DNA from: Panax quinquefolius
Lineage: Eukaryota > Streptophyta > Magnoliopsida > Apiales > Araliaceae
Assembly: GCA_020205615.1 (NCBI GenBank)
Contig: CM035170.1
Span: 57,178,486-57,242,485 of the forward strand
Direction: 5' to 3'
DNA: 64,000 nucleotides
Position 1 is the first letter of the stretch. Each line of letters opens with the position of its first letter. Position numbers and translations under genes: made by a program. Positions 23,093-34,371 of this stretch are shown here, piece after piece. The notes under the pieces are model-generated. The model made no database searches. It was not told the DNA's origin and saw only the letters and a program-made list of their open reading frames with translations.

Positions 23093-24600
23093 TGATAAGT
23101 AGGTTTTATACCTACTTATCTGATATCTGTTACTTGAATTAGTTGCTTAATCTCATGTTTCTTAGTTACTTTTCATGCATTTTGTGTTCATTTTGTAAAT
23201 TGTATGCTTGGGAGCTGAAATCGCAAAGAATTGGTATGAAATCACAAAGAAAAGCAAATCGGACATCATTTGGGATTTCATGTTCATTTCATGTTCTTGG
23301 CTTGGAACTTGGATTAAATTTTAGAGCTTCTTCTTAGTTTTCCAGAATAACTTGAATCATTCCAATCGGAGTTTGGATGCAAGAGTTATGACATTTGTAC
23401 CAACGGACGTCGAACGTCACTGTTTTGGGTGGACATTTACATAGCAGTCACTTCCAGCCCAATTTCGACCTTCATCCGTCCGTTATTTCTAACATCTCAA
23501 AGAATGAAAGTTGTAGATCTCGTCAATATCTTCCATTTGATAGGTGGCAGGCCTCGTAACTCTTTTCGGATCAAACGTTATGGCTGATTTCCCAAAGGAC
23601 GTCAGAGCAAAAAATGTTCCTTCACAAAATCCCCGCCGAGGTGGGCATACATGCTACAAAACAGGCCCCTAGTCCACCGGGGCGGGCCCTTTACAAGCCT
23701 AGACCCCCGCCGGGGAGGGGGTATGCCCATAAAATACGAATTTTGTCCAAATTTGAGTTCGGGAAGGATTGTTTCGATCCGATTGACTCAAGGACTTCCA
23801 AGAGGACTTCCAAGAGGACTTAAAAACATATGAAGAGACTTATAAAAGGAGGAGAATCACAAGGATTAGATGAGATTATGGAGAGAAAGAGCATTCCATT
23901 AGATTAGATTAGAGTAAATTAGATCAAAACCCTAGTTCTTGTTAGATTTGGAGATTGAAGCGACTTGGAGACCATTGAAGATTCAAAGTAGGAGCGAGGA
24001 GGAAGCTTCAAATCTGCAGACAACAGATTCTATCTTCTTATCTTCTTCTATCTTTGTCTTTTAATGATTATTCAATTATGGATTCTTAGTTTTAATTCAA
24101 TAATCATGAACTAATTCTTTGTTTGAGATTATAATGGATCTTAATGTGTAGTTTTTTTTAATATGATTCGTTATCAATTATTATGTTCTATTGTGAGGAT
24201 TGTCTATTATGATTTGGACTTAATTGTTTAATTGCATAGATAACAATTAACGTGATAATCTATATGAACTCAAGAGATGAAGTATTGATTTAGATCTTAT
24301 CATGATAGCATGTGTTTGTGATTTCTGCATAGATGGAATTCATGATTTGTGTTTAGGATAGAAATATGCCTTTACGCCATATGTAGTCTTATAGAGAACT
24401 TGTACTTTAAATCCTTTTTAATTGTAATTCACATAGAGATATAGTGAATTAGTTAATTAGGGTGTCTTGCTTAATTCTATCATCTGTGGATTTAAGTGAG
24501 TATGAGTTTTATGCATCGAGAGATTGTTTTATATGCTTTTGTGTTCTTGATTAAAAATTCAGGATAGAGAATAATTGTCGACGTCAGGATTTTTAAATGT
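23093..24600 (+). mobile_element. Unassigned LTR-like sequence
   Basis: Begins with the palindromic TGATAAGTAGGTTTTATACC continuing to CTACTTATC, a common plant LTR start, and interrupts the A1 gag. A TATAAAAGG box at 23841-23849 in a GA-rich promoter-like context supports an LTR in plus orientation. A GC-rich block with inverted ends lies at 23620-23735. The 3' boundary is not certain (placed near 24600 at a sequence change), and no target duplication could be confirmed. No coding region. Confidence 0.5.
23841..23848 (+). promoter_or_regulatory. Putative TATA box
   Basis: TATAAAAG preceded by GAGACT and followed by a GA-rich stretch; the likely promoter of the LTR-like sequence starting at 23093. 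Confidence 0.45.
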
Positions 24601-24639
24601 CCCTTTCAGTTACTTGTTCTTTGGTGTTCTCATTTTAGG

Positions 24640-24910
24640 TGAGATTTGTTTGAAAAAACAAGTGAAAAAGGTTCGACATGTATAATGTCGACGATGGACT
24701 GTTAAGAGTCGCCAGTTGGTTTTTTAAATGGTTGTACCAACACAACCGAGAAAAGGTTTCAGACATTGACCCAAAGATGTGACATCGATATACTGCCTGG
24801 TGAAACCGAGATTCATTAGTGTCTGAGGACTTGGTTATGCGGAGGGAAGGTGTTAGGCACCCCTCGACATCCGTGTTACCACGATGACCGCCTCTTTTCA
24901 AAAAACTGTT
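24640..24910. repeat. Conserved plant repeat block (GAGTCGCCA ... GTTAGGCACCCC)
   Basis: Contains AAGAGTCGCCAGTTGG, ACCGAGAAAAGG and GGAAGGTGTTAGGCACCCCT. From memory, this motif order is widespread in plant genomes, often next to large Ty3/gypsy elements. A minus-strand 88-codon frame across it is probably accidental. Its element of origin is not determined here. Confidence 0.45.
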
Positions 24911-25103
24911 ATCTAAATGTGTGTGTGTGGGTCAATGTCTCAAGATTTGGAAGTAGTGCGAGGCCTCGTCGCACTTTATATACACGTGGTTTGAATTTAT
25001 GTAAAAAATCAGTGTTTAGCAAGATATGACAGTGATGTTTTATAAAAGCGGTTTTTCAAACCTTGATGCTCAATAGTAATTGAGACCTTTTACACTTCCA
25101 TTT
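24911..25103. other. Spacer
   Basis: Sequence between the conserved block and the copia LTR, including a TG run near 24920. No feature seen. Confidence 0.35.
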
Positions 25104-26640
25104 TGTTGGGAGAATGCATATTATAATTTGATGTTTTAATGTATATGCTCATGATTATTTGTAAAGTCCTTCAAGTAAGATATGTACAAGGACTTAGTGA
25201 TAGATCAAATTTGTTAGGTTTATCTAAGCTCTTAACGTGTATCATTCTTTTATAGAATGTATAGATAGAAAGATCAAAGCTGTTAGGTTGATCTTGAGAT
25301 GTAATAGATAGGCTTCGAAGAAATCAGAGTGTATAAATCTGATCAACATTGCAGAAGTCAAGCCAGAAACGTAGAGCTTCAAAGATCGTAGTGTGCCTGC
25401 CTTGAAGGGCCTCTTCGGAAATCGTAGATTGGTCCCAACGTTTGCCGAGCCAACTCAACGATCGTAGTGTGCTGAAGGAAACGTAGAGTTTACAAGTCAA
25501 CGATCGTAGAGTGCTCTCAAAAACGTAGAGTTTACAACTCAAGCAAGCAAAGATCGTAGTGTGCAAAGACTTAAGAGAAAATCGTAGTGCTTTCTACCGA
25601 TAAAGCATCGTATCAGGGCACCCAAGGCGACAAGTCACCATGATCTGAATCGTAGAGTATCATCATCTGCCTTGTGTCGAGAAACGTCGAGCCTCATAAT
25701 TTGTGTGGAGATAGGTTCCAACAAAAGAGGAATGGATTCTAAACGCTGCAGTACTCACCAGTCCCAAAGTCATAAGAAATATCCTTAGTATGCAACAAAG
25801 AAGCGTATTGAAGAAGCTAAGGAAAGTACCATTGGTAGGGGGGAAAACACCTTTTCAGGTGTTAGGTGAGAAAGTAGTCTGCAGTGTCAGTGGGCCAGAA
25901 TGCAGTTCAGAAGATGTGCAGAAATGTCTCCATCAAAGAACAAAAAAGTCAAATGCATTTAATGCTTCAACGGATGGATCCAACAGATAGTTTTAAAGAT
26001 CACATATATGCAAATCAAGCAAATGAGTGTAAGAACAAGCAAGCATTGAACAAACAACGTGAACAACTCTCAAAGCTCAACTCTACGATCTGAGAAATTG
26101 CAAAGCTTGCTCACCACTCGCTTCTTTTTCAACAAGTGCTTAAACAAAGAATCGAGTAGCAACCATCAAGAACTCAACATCTATCAATCAATCAAGATGA
26201 GTACCAAGTCTGCTGGATACGAAGAGTTCTAAGTGAATCAGAAGAGAACCAAGTCTCATTGGACTTGAAGAGTTCAAGAGTGAACTAAGAAGTTCCTGAC
26301 TATCGGTCTAGAAGGAATCAGTGTGATTCGTGTTTTGTAAAAGACTTCCTTAGTGGATTTCCTACTCGTTGAGTAGAAGAGTGGACTATGAGCTTTAAGT
26401 GCTCTGAACCACTTAAAACGACTGTGTCTTTTACATTCATACAATAACTACTATATCTGCCATAACTGCTATAACTGCCTCACTCTCATAACTCCACTAC
26501 TTTGCAAGAGAGATTAAAACAAACATAAATTCTGCTAAGTTTTAATCATCATTAACTAACAAGTTTAAAACGAAAAGATTTTTTAAATATCTATTCAACC
26601 CCCCCTTCTAGATAACTATTGTGCCTGCTAGGAACTAATA
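25104..26640 (+). repeat. Copia D 5' LTR
   Basis: About 1.54 kb, starting TGTTGGGAGAATGC and ending before ATTGGTGTCAGAGC. Between 25366 and 25690 it holds at least seven copies of an ATCGTAG core, several extended as GATCGTAGTGTGC, alternating with AACGTAGAG. It also has the C-run (CCCCCCC) shortly before the end that is typical of SIRE-like LTRs. The exact last base is uncertain by a few positions. Confidence 0.8.
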
Positions 26641-26641
26641 A

Positions 26642-26656
26642 TTGGTGTCAGAGCAG
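26642..26656 (+). promoter_or_regulatory. Copia D primer binding site
   Basis: TTGGTGTCAGAGCAG differs by one base from the TGGTATCAGAGC complement of the initiator-Met tRNA 3' end. Located directly after the LTR. Confidence 0.75.
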
Positions 26657-26692
26657 GTTCTATTATACAGCTTACAAACTTTAGTAGATAAA

Positions 26693-27289
26693 ATGACACA
26701 CGTACTAAGCGAATCTAGAACTGGAGGAGGCAGCAAGCCACTAATGTGCAACAAGGATAAATTTGCAAACTGGAAAGTCAGGATGCAAGCATACATGGAC
26801 TCAACAGATGAAGATCTATTTGAGACCGTTCCAAATGGGCCCTATATTCCAACGAAGCTTGCACCAACCACTGACGATCCAAACAGAATACAAATCAAGG
26901 TTAAAGAAGAGTGGAAAGACAACGAGAAAAGAGTTGTCCAACTTGACAAAAAGGCCAAGAACATCCTGTTCCAATCCTTAGAAGACGATCTGTTCAAAAA
27001 CGTTGTCAACAGCAAAACAGCTAAGGAGGTTCGGGAAGCATTGTTGATTATGCACGAAGGAACTGAAGAAGTCAGAGAAAACAAACAATCTCTCCTGACA
27101 CAGCATAATGAGATGTTTACTCATGTTCAAGGAGAAAACGTGACTGCCACCTATGAGAGATTCAACGTTCTGCTCAACTCTCTACGAGTATATGGGAAGA
27201 TCTATCCTAACAAAGATCTAATCATAAAGTTCATGAGAGCCCTACCGAGCAAGTGGGATGCCAAAACCACTGCTATAAGAGAGTCAAAG
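26693..27289 (+). pseudogene. Copia D gag, first part
   Basis: Open frame from an ATG at 26693. It contains KDKFANWKVRMQAYM, VQLDKKAKNILFQSLEDDLF, KTAKEVREALLIMHEGTEEV and IKFMRALPSKWD, all typical of the copia gag (UBN2-type) capsid region that builds virus-like particles. The frame is intact up to 27289 (RESK), where the LTR of A2 begins. The coding sequence resumes in the same frame at 34372 (NLHEMTVQQLYG). The split is thus purely due to the insertion. Confidence 0.88.
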
Positions 27290-28259
27290 TGTGACGCCCC
27301 CAAAATAGGTATACATCACCCATCTTGAGTCGCCAAATACATGGTACAAAATTCAAATACAACTTAATTATACAACAATGTAAAAAATACGACTAAACAT
27401 ATGTCATGAGTTTTAATACAAATATTGTCATCTAGACAATATACAAACTCAATGGGGTCCTCATTACATTTATTGTCACACTATTTAATGTAATAGTGAG
27501 GACTACTAATACTATCATCCGTCCATCACTCCGCTCCCCGACTCGTCCCCAAATTTATATTCTCATTTTTCAAGAGAACAAAGAAAAAGAAAAAGTGTGA
27601 GCTCAACTAGCCCAAAAAAATATTATGACTAAGATAATGCGTAATAAATTATCATTAGCCTTTAAATAGTGTTAAAACGATACAATATAACAAACATCAA
27701 GTTTAATCACAATAAAACAATTAATCCATTAAAAGAGTCAATAAAGAATAAAATCTACTATCTTCTATGATTTAAAAGGTTTTTCATCACTTTTATCATT
27801 GACTCAAATTTTAATAAATAATCCACATCATCGAATCACCCCGCACTCACGGGCCAAGAATATTTGTGTATTCATTAATGGTCATGATCATGCCAATAAC
27901 TATCCATCAATGCACTACGCACTACCAAACGAGGACTTTTACCACATCATTTGTAACATTACTACCATGATTACACCGAATAATCCCTCGGTCATAATCA
28001 TAACAAGTCCATCTACGCACTACAGAGCCATGATGACTTAAAAAAATAAAAACGAGGATGATGACAATGATATAAGAATTTAATAAAACAAGTTCAAGAA
28101 TTAATTTATCTAGAACCGATAACGTCCAAATTGTCAACACGATATCGCTTTTGTAGTAGTAAAATTCAAGAATGCTCGTAAGAATATTTCCATGAAAAGA
28201 TACTAGATGAAGCGCAAAATATCAAGGATATTCCACTAATTTCATGGAGTATAGAAGTC

Positions 28260-28757
28260 AAAGTTTTAATCCAATCGAGTATAATAAAGAATGGAATAAC
28301 AAAAGAAATCACCACGCATGCGATGTATCATATATGCAAAGTTATTCCAATGTAATAATAAATAATCTAATCAGTCCCACGAAATGCACGCCAAAGATAT
28401 TCCAATGTAATAATAAATATCGAACTAGTCCCATGAAACGCATGTGATGTGATATTCCAATGTAATAATAAAGAATGGAACCAGTCCCCCACAAAAATGC
28501 ATCGACAGTGATATTCCAATGTAATCACGTGATATTCCAATGTAATAATAAAGATCGGAACCAGTCCTAAAGAAGATACACAGATGTGATATTCCAAATG
28601 TAATAATAAAGATCGAACTGTGTCCCGTAGAAACGCATGCATGTGATATTCCAAATGTAATAATAAAGAATAGAATAACAAGAGAATTTCACCAAGTATA
28701 GAGAAGTCCGCACAGATACAAGTTATTCCAATGTAATAATAAAGAATGGAATAATGT
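28260..28757. repeat. Minisatellite in A2 left LTR
   Basis: Seven to nine imperfect units of about 50-70 bp, each with a TATTCCAATGTAATAATAAA core followed by a variable piece ending in a CGCATG-like motif. Frames reading through it on the minus strand are artefacts of the repeat. Confidence 0.85.
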
Positions 28758-28947
28758 AAGTTCTCTTCATGAATACAAAAGAAATAATACCCCTTACGAA
28801 ACACAACAAATAATATCCCTACCTTAGAAAGAAGAGTATTGGATATAAAGTAGTGAAGTAGCGTAATACTTTTTTTCTTCTTCTCTCCATAGTTTATCTC
28901 TCAGAGTTTCAAAGGAATTCGTAAGAAATAATGAAGGAATGAGCTTC

Positions 28948-28955
28948 TATTTATA
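28948..28955 (-). promoter_or_regulatory. LTR TATA box (A2 left)
   Basis: TATAAATA on the minus strand in TTCTATAAATAGAAGCTC. The equivalent box in the right LTR is at 33598-33605. Confidence 0.55.
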
Positions 28956-29725
28956 GAAAAATGGATCAGATAGTAACTAACTCATGAACTATCCGTATTG
29001 ATTTACTTTAATCCAATCCGACGGTCCATATTTAAAGCAAAATCTTTTAAATAAAATATAATATATTCTATTTATAATCTAATAAAACGAATAACTTTAT
29101 AAAAGATTTTACTATGCAAACACTATGCAGTAACTATGCAAACACTATGAATAATAAAATATAATATATTCTAATTATTGTCTAATAAAATGTATAACTT
29201 TATAAAAGTATTCTGCTTTATATAAAAGATTTTACTATTAGCCTAATAAAACGAATAACTTTATAAAATATTCTGCTTTTATATAAAAAAGCTTTTTTTG
29301 TTTTATTACAATAATAATACCAATAAAATAAAATTGAGTGACTTATCACGTAAGCATCAATAATCAATACCGTGCTACTACTATGCAACCACGCGTATTA
29401 TCAGACTTTTACTACCGAGTAGTTCAACAGCTTTTAAAACTTCAGTAAAACTTCCGCCAAATATTTTTGTCGCTTTCTCAATCCGACAATAATAATTTCG
29501 CTTGGGGCTCTACCAATGATTGTCTTGGTATTTGATATTCCCCCGACAAAAAGAATATTTCCCGACCAATCGAATATAATATGACAACTTGCATACTTTG
29601 CAAAATTTGTAAATCTTACCCACAACTATAACATTATATCAAATTCATTCCATAATATTCAAAAAAATATTTTGAGAAATTTAAATCTTTATTTATAAAA
29701 TCTGGGGTCTCACAATCTCCCCTCC

Positions 29726-30060
29726 TTATGGAATTTTGCCCTCGAAATTTATATACGTACCTGGTATGCCGAACAGGTGAGGATACCTTGACTTCACTTC
29801 AAATTCTAACTCTTGAGGTATAACCTTTGAGTGTCGAATATGATCCTTCTTATCCAAGATGTTAACACGTATCTCTTTATACGTTAAATCTTCTGCTATC
29901 TCGTCCGGTTCTAAATTAATAATGTGGTTCGGGTCGTCCACATATTTACGTAACATCGATACGTTAAAAACGTTATGAACACGCGACATACTTGGCGGTA
30001 AAACGAGTCTATAAGCCACAGTTCCTACTCGATCGAGGATTTTAAATGGGCCAATTAAAT
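29726..30060 (-). pseudogene. A2 integrase C-terminal remnant
   Basis: Minus-strand frame with [40 protein letters not shown] and a final [19 protein letters not shown], homologous to the end of A1 integrase. The WRNH part of the chromodomain-like module is deleted between VIPQ and LEFEVKS. At about 30060 the sequence jumps directly to the RNase H/integrase linker, so the catalytic core is missing. A PPT (CTCCCCTCCTT in plus) sits between it and the LTR at 29716-29727. Confidence 0.85.
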
Positions 30061-30520
30061 CGAGAGTTGAGATTTCCTCTCTTCGTCGATTCTTGCTTCT
30101 AGAATAACGCCCTCTTGAACCTTCTTCTTCACATTCATCAGCTCTGAGTATGTAGCTTGAGCGGCTTTAACTTTATCGATTAAATTCGATTCTAATCGTA
30201 TATTCTTTATCTTCACGTGGGTTCATATATTCACACTTGTAACCGCATACAATCTTCTACTCAACGCGTCATCTACCACGTTCGTACTTCCACGATGATA
30301 TTAAATGGTACGATCGTAATCTTCAACAAACTCGAGTCAACGCTCTTTGGCGCGATGCTACGCTCATTTTAGTTGAAGAAATATTTGAGGGTTTAAGAAA
30401 TGGGTTTTGTATCGGGGTCAATACAAAATTTGATTTCACGCCTAGGGGTAGGCTAAGAAGTCTTCAAGAATACGCCAAGAAATTTATTAACAATAGAAAT
30501 ATCATTCAAATCGTGACCTC
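30061..30520 (-). pseudogene. A2 fused RNase H, linker and RT scraps
   Basis: Minus-strand pieces similar to A1: a [16 protein letters not shown] and [14 protein letters not shown] linker, the LKYFF part of RNase H, then a jump near 30390 to the GTKPIS-type sequence just before RT. The RT palm with its FIDD motif is absent. Many frame breaks. These junctions show at least two internal deletions relative to A1. Confidence 0.7.
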
Positions 30521-30524
30521 ATCC

Positions 30525-30656
30525 AAGACTTGGATAGTACGTCACATTGATACCTATCAACTTGCCATCGCTATTCACGACATCGCCTTCGTAAAGTCCT
30601 GTCTTCTTTGCAGTCATTCCACACAAGAAAGTCAACAACGAAAGGACCGGGGCTCT
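30525..30656 (-). other. Foreign-looking segment in A2
   Basis: About 130 bp replaces the 75 bp that A1 has between the CAAATC and TATGGCTTGATATG anchors. On the minus strand one frame reads GMTAKKTGLYEGDVVNSDGK and then LIGINVTYYPSLG. I do not recognise this product. It has more even base composition than the surroundings and may be a captured piece of another gene, or a lineage-specific part of gag-pro. Confidence 0.4.
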
Positions 30657-31200
30657 TTACTTATGGCTTGATATGACAATGATTGACTTTAGTGGTTTGG
30701 TTTCTTGAATTCGCATAACAGGTTGGTTAGGAATATGAAAGCTAACAACCTTACCAAAGGCATGATGAGTAGTTAACCAATTGATTCCAAAAATCAGATC
30801 CATGCAAATATTTTCAAAGAGATAAGATCGACAGGTAACGTGAAAGTGTTGATTTGAATCAAACAAGATTTATAAATAGTAGAGGTAACGAAGGTTTCTC
30901 CCAACAGAGTTTCAACAGATAAATCAAAGTCTAATTTCTCCGGAGTCAAATTTAAACATTGAACACAACTAGATGAAATAAAAGAGTGGTAGAACTGGTA
31001 TCGAATAAAGTATAGAATTCGCAAAAGTTTATAATTAACTAACCTGTGATAACTTCATTCGTGTTCCTCGTCACAAAAAAAAAATGCTCTCTTTTAAACT
31101 ATCAATTTTGACTTGTCTGGGACATTCTTTGGCGTCACCATCCTAGCTAGACTTGACTTTGCTATAGAGTACATTCCACCCTTAATTGCTTCGTCACATT
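30657..31200 (-). pseudogene. A2 gag-protease remnant
   Basis: Minus strand, two overlapping shifted pieces. It reads PKNVPDKSKL and NTNEVITG (end of gag), then LFDTSSTT where A1 has LLDTGSTH, so the DTG active site is changed to DTS, then LNLTPEKLDFDLSVETLLGE, TIYKSCLIQINTFTLPVDLI and FGINWLTTHHA. Frameshifts near 31020 and 30800. No zinc knuckle or capsid region remains upstream. Confidence 0.85.
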
Positions 31201-31249
31201 CCTGATCCATGATTTGAATCATTACTCCCCGATCCATATTGAATTGGGG

Positions 31250-31836
31250 TTGACCGCCTCTGCAGGGGGTAATTCAATTCGATGTTGATTTCTCCCAATT
31301 GTTGTCCAAAAAGCAAAATCCATTTCATCTATTTTGACTTTATTGATCTGGACGCCTTTTCTATTAATATCAACGCGCCGCGCGCTTTTTACCCACACAT
31401 CATCTATTCTCCTTCGCTCAGCTTGTTTTCGCTTTCATCGTAACTTTGATCATAACATTCTCAGATTTCAGCTCTAATATCTTATACTCTGCCAAAGAGT
31501 GCTTCTGTTCAAGCATCGCACATCGGGTAACACAATTTTGAATGGTTGCATCTCTTTGCTCCACGACCGCCTGCTTGTCTTCAGCCTGCTCTTCTAACTC
31601 ATGAATACTATTTTTTAATGCTAAATTTTGATCATAAAATTCTTCTAATAAATTCTCCTCAGGTTCCTCTTCTTCCTCACTCTCAGCTGCTACCTCTGCA
31701 ACTATTAGTTCTTCACGCACCACGTAGATATCTCTAATTTCTTCTTCGTCTACATCACATTAACCTGGTTAGTGATTAAAGGTGTCTCAACGGTCTCATG
31801 TGCTTCATTTCTTATCTCAAAATTTTCAGATGTCAT
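31250..31836 (-). pseudogene. A2 upstream ORF (ORF0), acidic and coiled-coil
   Basis: First ORF after the PBS on the minus strand. It starts MTSENFEIRNEAHETVETPL at 31836; after one frameshift near 31755 it reads EEEIRDIYVVREELIVAEVA, an acidic run (ESEEEEEPEENLLEEFYDQN) and a coiled coil (LALKNSIHELEEQAEDKQAV and on to about 31420). After another shift a basic tail follows (KRKQAERRRIDD, VKSARRVDINRKG). The IRDIYVVREEL and EEFYDQNLAL motifs match PRDIHVVREQL and LYDRNVELRDEV in the ORF of family B. Not a known gag, pol or env domain. Function unknown; an acidic-coiled-coil-basic layout suggests a self-associating protein that binds nucleic acid or nucleosomes (inference). Confidence 0.7.
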
Positions 31837-32007
31837 TTGCAAATACTGCCACAAAACAAAGGTTAATTGACATGTAACATATTATCCATATACTCTGACC
31901 GACCAATTAAATATCAAATAAACTTAGGTAGGTCATACTAATGCAAGGAATCCCCTCCTCCCCTCCTAGTTCTTGTCTCACATCTCACCAAGGGATCATA
32001 TCCCTAA

Positions 32008-32020
32008 GCTTTGATACCAA
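32008..32020 (-). promoter_or_regulatory. A2 primer binding site
   Basis: Minus-strand TTGGTATCAAAGC next to the right LTR, one mismatch to the initiator-Met tRNA complement. It defines the right LTR as the 5' LTR. Confidence 0.85.
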
Positions 32021-32021
32021 C

Positions 32022-34366
32022 TGTGACTCCCCCAAAATAGGTATACATCACCCATCTTGAGTAGCCAAATACATGGTACAAAATTCAAATACAACTTAAT
32101 TATACAATAGTCGTGTAAAATACGACTAAACATATGCTGTGAGTTTTAATACAAATATTGTCATCTAGACAATATACAAACTCAATGGGGTCCTCATTAC
32201 ATTTATTGTCACACTATTTAACGAGTAATAGTGATTACTACTAATACTATCATCCGTCCATCACTGCTCCCCGACTCGTCCCAAAGAATATTCTCATTTC
32301 AAGATAACAAAGGAAAGAAAAAGGGTGAGCTCAACTAGCCCAAGAAGAAATATTATGACTAAGATAATGCAGGATAAATTATCATTAGCCTTAAACAAAG
32401 TTGTTAAACCGATACAATATAACAAACATCAAGTTTAATCACAATGAAACAAGAAATCCATTAAAAGAGTCAAGTAGAGAATAAAATCTACTATCTTCTA
32501 TGATTTAAAAGGTTTTTCATCACTTTTATCGCTGGGACTCAGCTTAATAAATAATCCACATCATCGAATCACCCCTCGCACTACTACGCCAAGGATATTC
32601 TTTAGTATCACGACCATAACTATCCATGCACTACTGCCAAGAGAATATTTGTGCATTCATTAATGGTCATGATCATGCCAACAACTGTCCATCAATGAAC
32701 TACGGGCCAATGAGGACTTTTACCACATCATTTGTAACATTACGGTTATGATTACACCGAATAATCCCTGGTCATAATCATACCAAGTCCATCTATGCAC
32801 TACAGGCCACAGATGACTTTAAAAACAATATAAACATGAGGATAATGACAATGATATAAGAATTCAATAAAACAAGTTCAAGAATTAATTTATCTAGGAA
32901 CTGATAACGTCCAAATTGTCAACATGATACTGCTTTGTAGAGTAAAATTCAAGAATGCTCAGAAGAATATTTCCATGAAAAGATACTGGATGAAGCGCAA
33001 ATATAAAGGATATTCCACTAATTTCATGGATTATAGAAGTCAAAGTTTTAATCAACTAAGTATAATAAAGAATTGAATAACAAAAGAAATCACCATGCAC
33101 GCGATAGATCAAGACATGCGAGTTATTCCAATGTAATAAAAAAAATCGGAACCAGTCCCAAGTAAAACGCATACATATAGGATATTCCAATGTAATAATA
33201 AATATCGAACCAGTCCCACAGAAACGCATGCATGATGATATTCCAACATAATAATAAAGACTAGAACCGTGTCCCAAGTAAACGCATGTATATAGGATAT
33301 TCCAAATGTAATAATAAAGAATAGAATAACAAGAGAATTTAACCAAGTATAGGGAAGTCCGCGTATATGAAGTTATTTCAACAGTAATAATAAAGAATGG
33401 AATAATGTAAGTTCTCTTCATGAATACAAAAAATAATACCCCTACGAAAGTACAACAAATAATATCCCCTACCTTAGAAAAGAAGAGTCTTTGGATATAG
33501 AAGTAGTGAAGTAGCGAGAATACTTTTCTTCTTTCTCTCTATAGTTTATCTCTCTAGTTTCAAAGAATTCGTAAGAAATAATGAAGGAATGAGCTTCTAT
33601 TTATAGAAAAATGGACCGCATAAGAATTAACTCATGAACTATCCAGATTGATTTACTTTAATCTGATGGTCTATATTTAAAAGCAAAATCTTTTAAATAA
33701 AATATAATATATTCTATTTATAATCTAATAAAACGAATAACTTTATAAAAGATTTTACTATGCAAACACTATGCAGCACTATGCAAACACTATGCAGTAT
33801 ATAACATACATTATGCATAATAAAATATAATATATTCTAATTATTGTCTAATAAAATGATAACTTTATAAAAGTATTCTGCTTTTATATAAAAAGATTTT
33901 ACTATTAGCCTAATAAAATGAATAACTTTATAAAAATATTCTGTTTTATATAAAAAGCTTTTCTGTTTTATTACAATAATAATACCAATAAAACAAAACT
34001 GAGCGACTTATCACGTAAGCATCAATAATCAATACCGTGTGCTACTATGCAACCACGCCAGACATCGTATTTTTTTACTAAAGTAGTTCAACAGTTTTAA
34101 CGGTAAGACTTCCGCCGTTATTTGTCGTTTTCTCAATCCGACAATAATTTCGTTGTGGGCTCTACCAATGATTGTACCGTCATACAGATATTCCCTGACA
34201 AAAAGAATATTTCCCGACCAATCGAATATAATATGACAACTTGCATACTTTGCAAAATTTGTAAATATTACCCACAACTATAACATTATATCAAATTCAT
34301 TCCATAATATTCAAAAAAATATTTCGAGAAATTTAAATCTTTATTTATAAAATCTGGGGTCTCACA
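32022..34366 (-). repeat. A2 5' LTR (right)
   Basis: 2345 bp, in plus orientation starting TGTGACTCCCCC and ending GGGGTCTCACA. It matches the left LTR closely but has short blocks of scrambled difference and fewer minisatellite units (33060-33415). TATA box at 33598-33605 on the minus strand. Confidence 0.93.
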
Positions 34367-34371
34367 CAAAG

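Larger units (their letters stand above)
27290..29714 (-). repeat. A2 3' LTR (left)
   Basis: Starts TGTGACGCCCCC and ends GGGGTCTCACA in plus orientation. It contains the CACTACGGGCC-type units near 27842-28035, a minisatellite at about 28260-28757, and a minus-strand TATA box (TATAAATA) at 28948-28955. Confidence 0.93.
27290..34366 (-). mobile_element. Ty3/gypsy element A2, deleted non-autonomous copy
   Basis: A complete insertion of 7077 bp in copia gag with a perfect 5-bp target duplication CAAAG (27285-27289 and 34367-34371). It has two LTRs of 2425 and 2345 bp, PBS on the right and PPT on the left, so it reads on the minus strand. The internal part is only 2307 bp: an upstream acidic/coiled-coil ORF, a gag-protease scrap, an RNase H scrap and the integrase C-terminus. 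RT, the integrase core and nearly all of gag are deleted. It could only have moved with proteins supplied by a relative such as A1. Confidence 0.95.

Noticed and set aside
28260..28757. CRISPR-like array
   Set aside because: Repeats are imperfect, spacing is irregular and the sequence sits inside a plant LTR.
28367..28804. 145-codon minus frame with repeated HLEYH and ITLEYH units (also 33056-33421)
   Set aside because: It is a translation of the LTR minisatellite. The units exist at DNA level, and the frame is broken in the other LTR copies.
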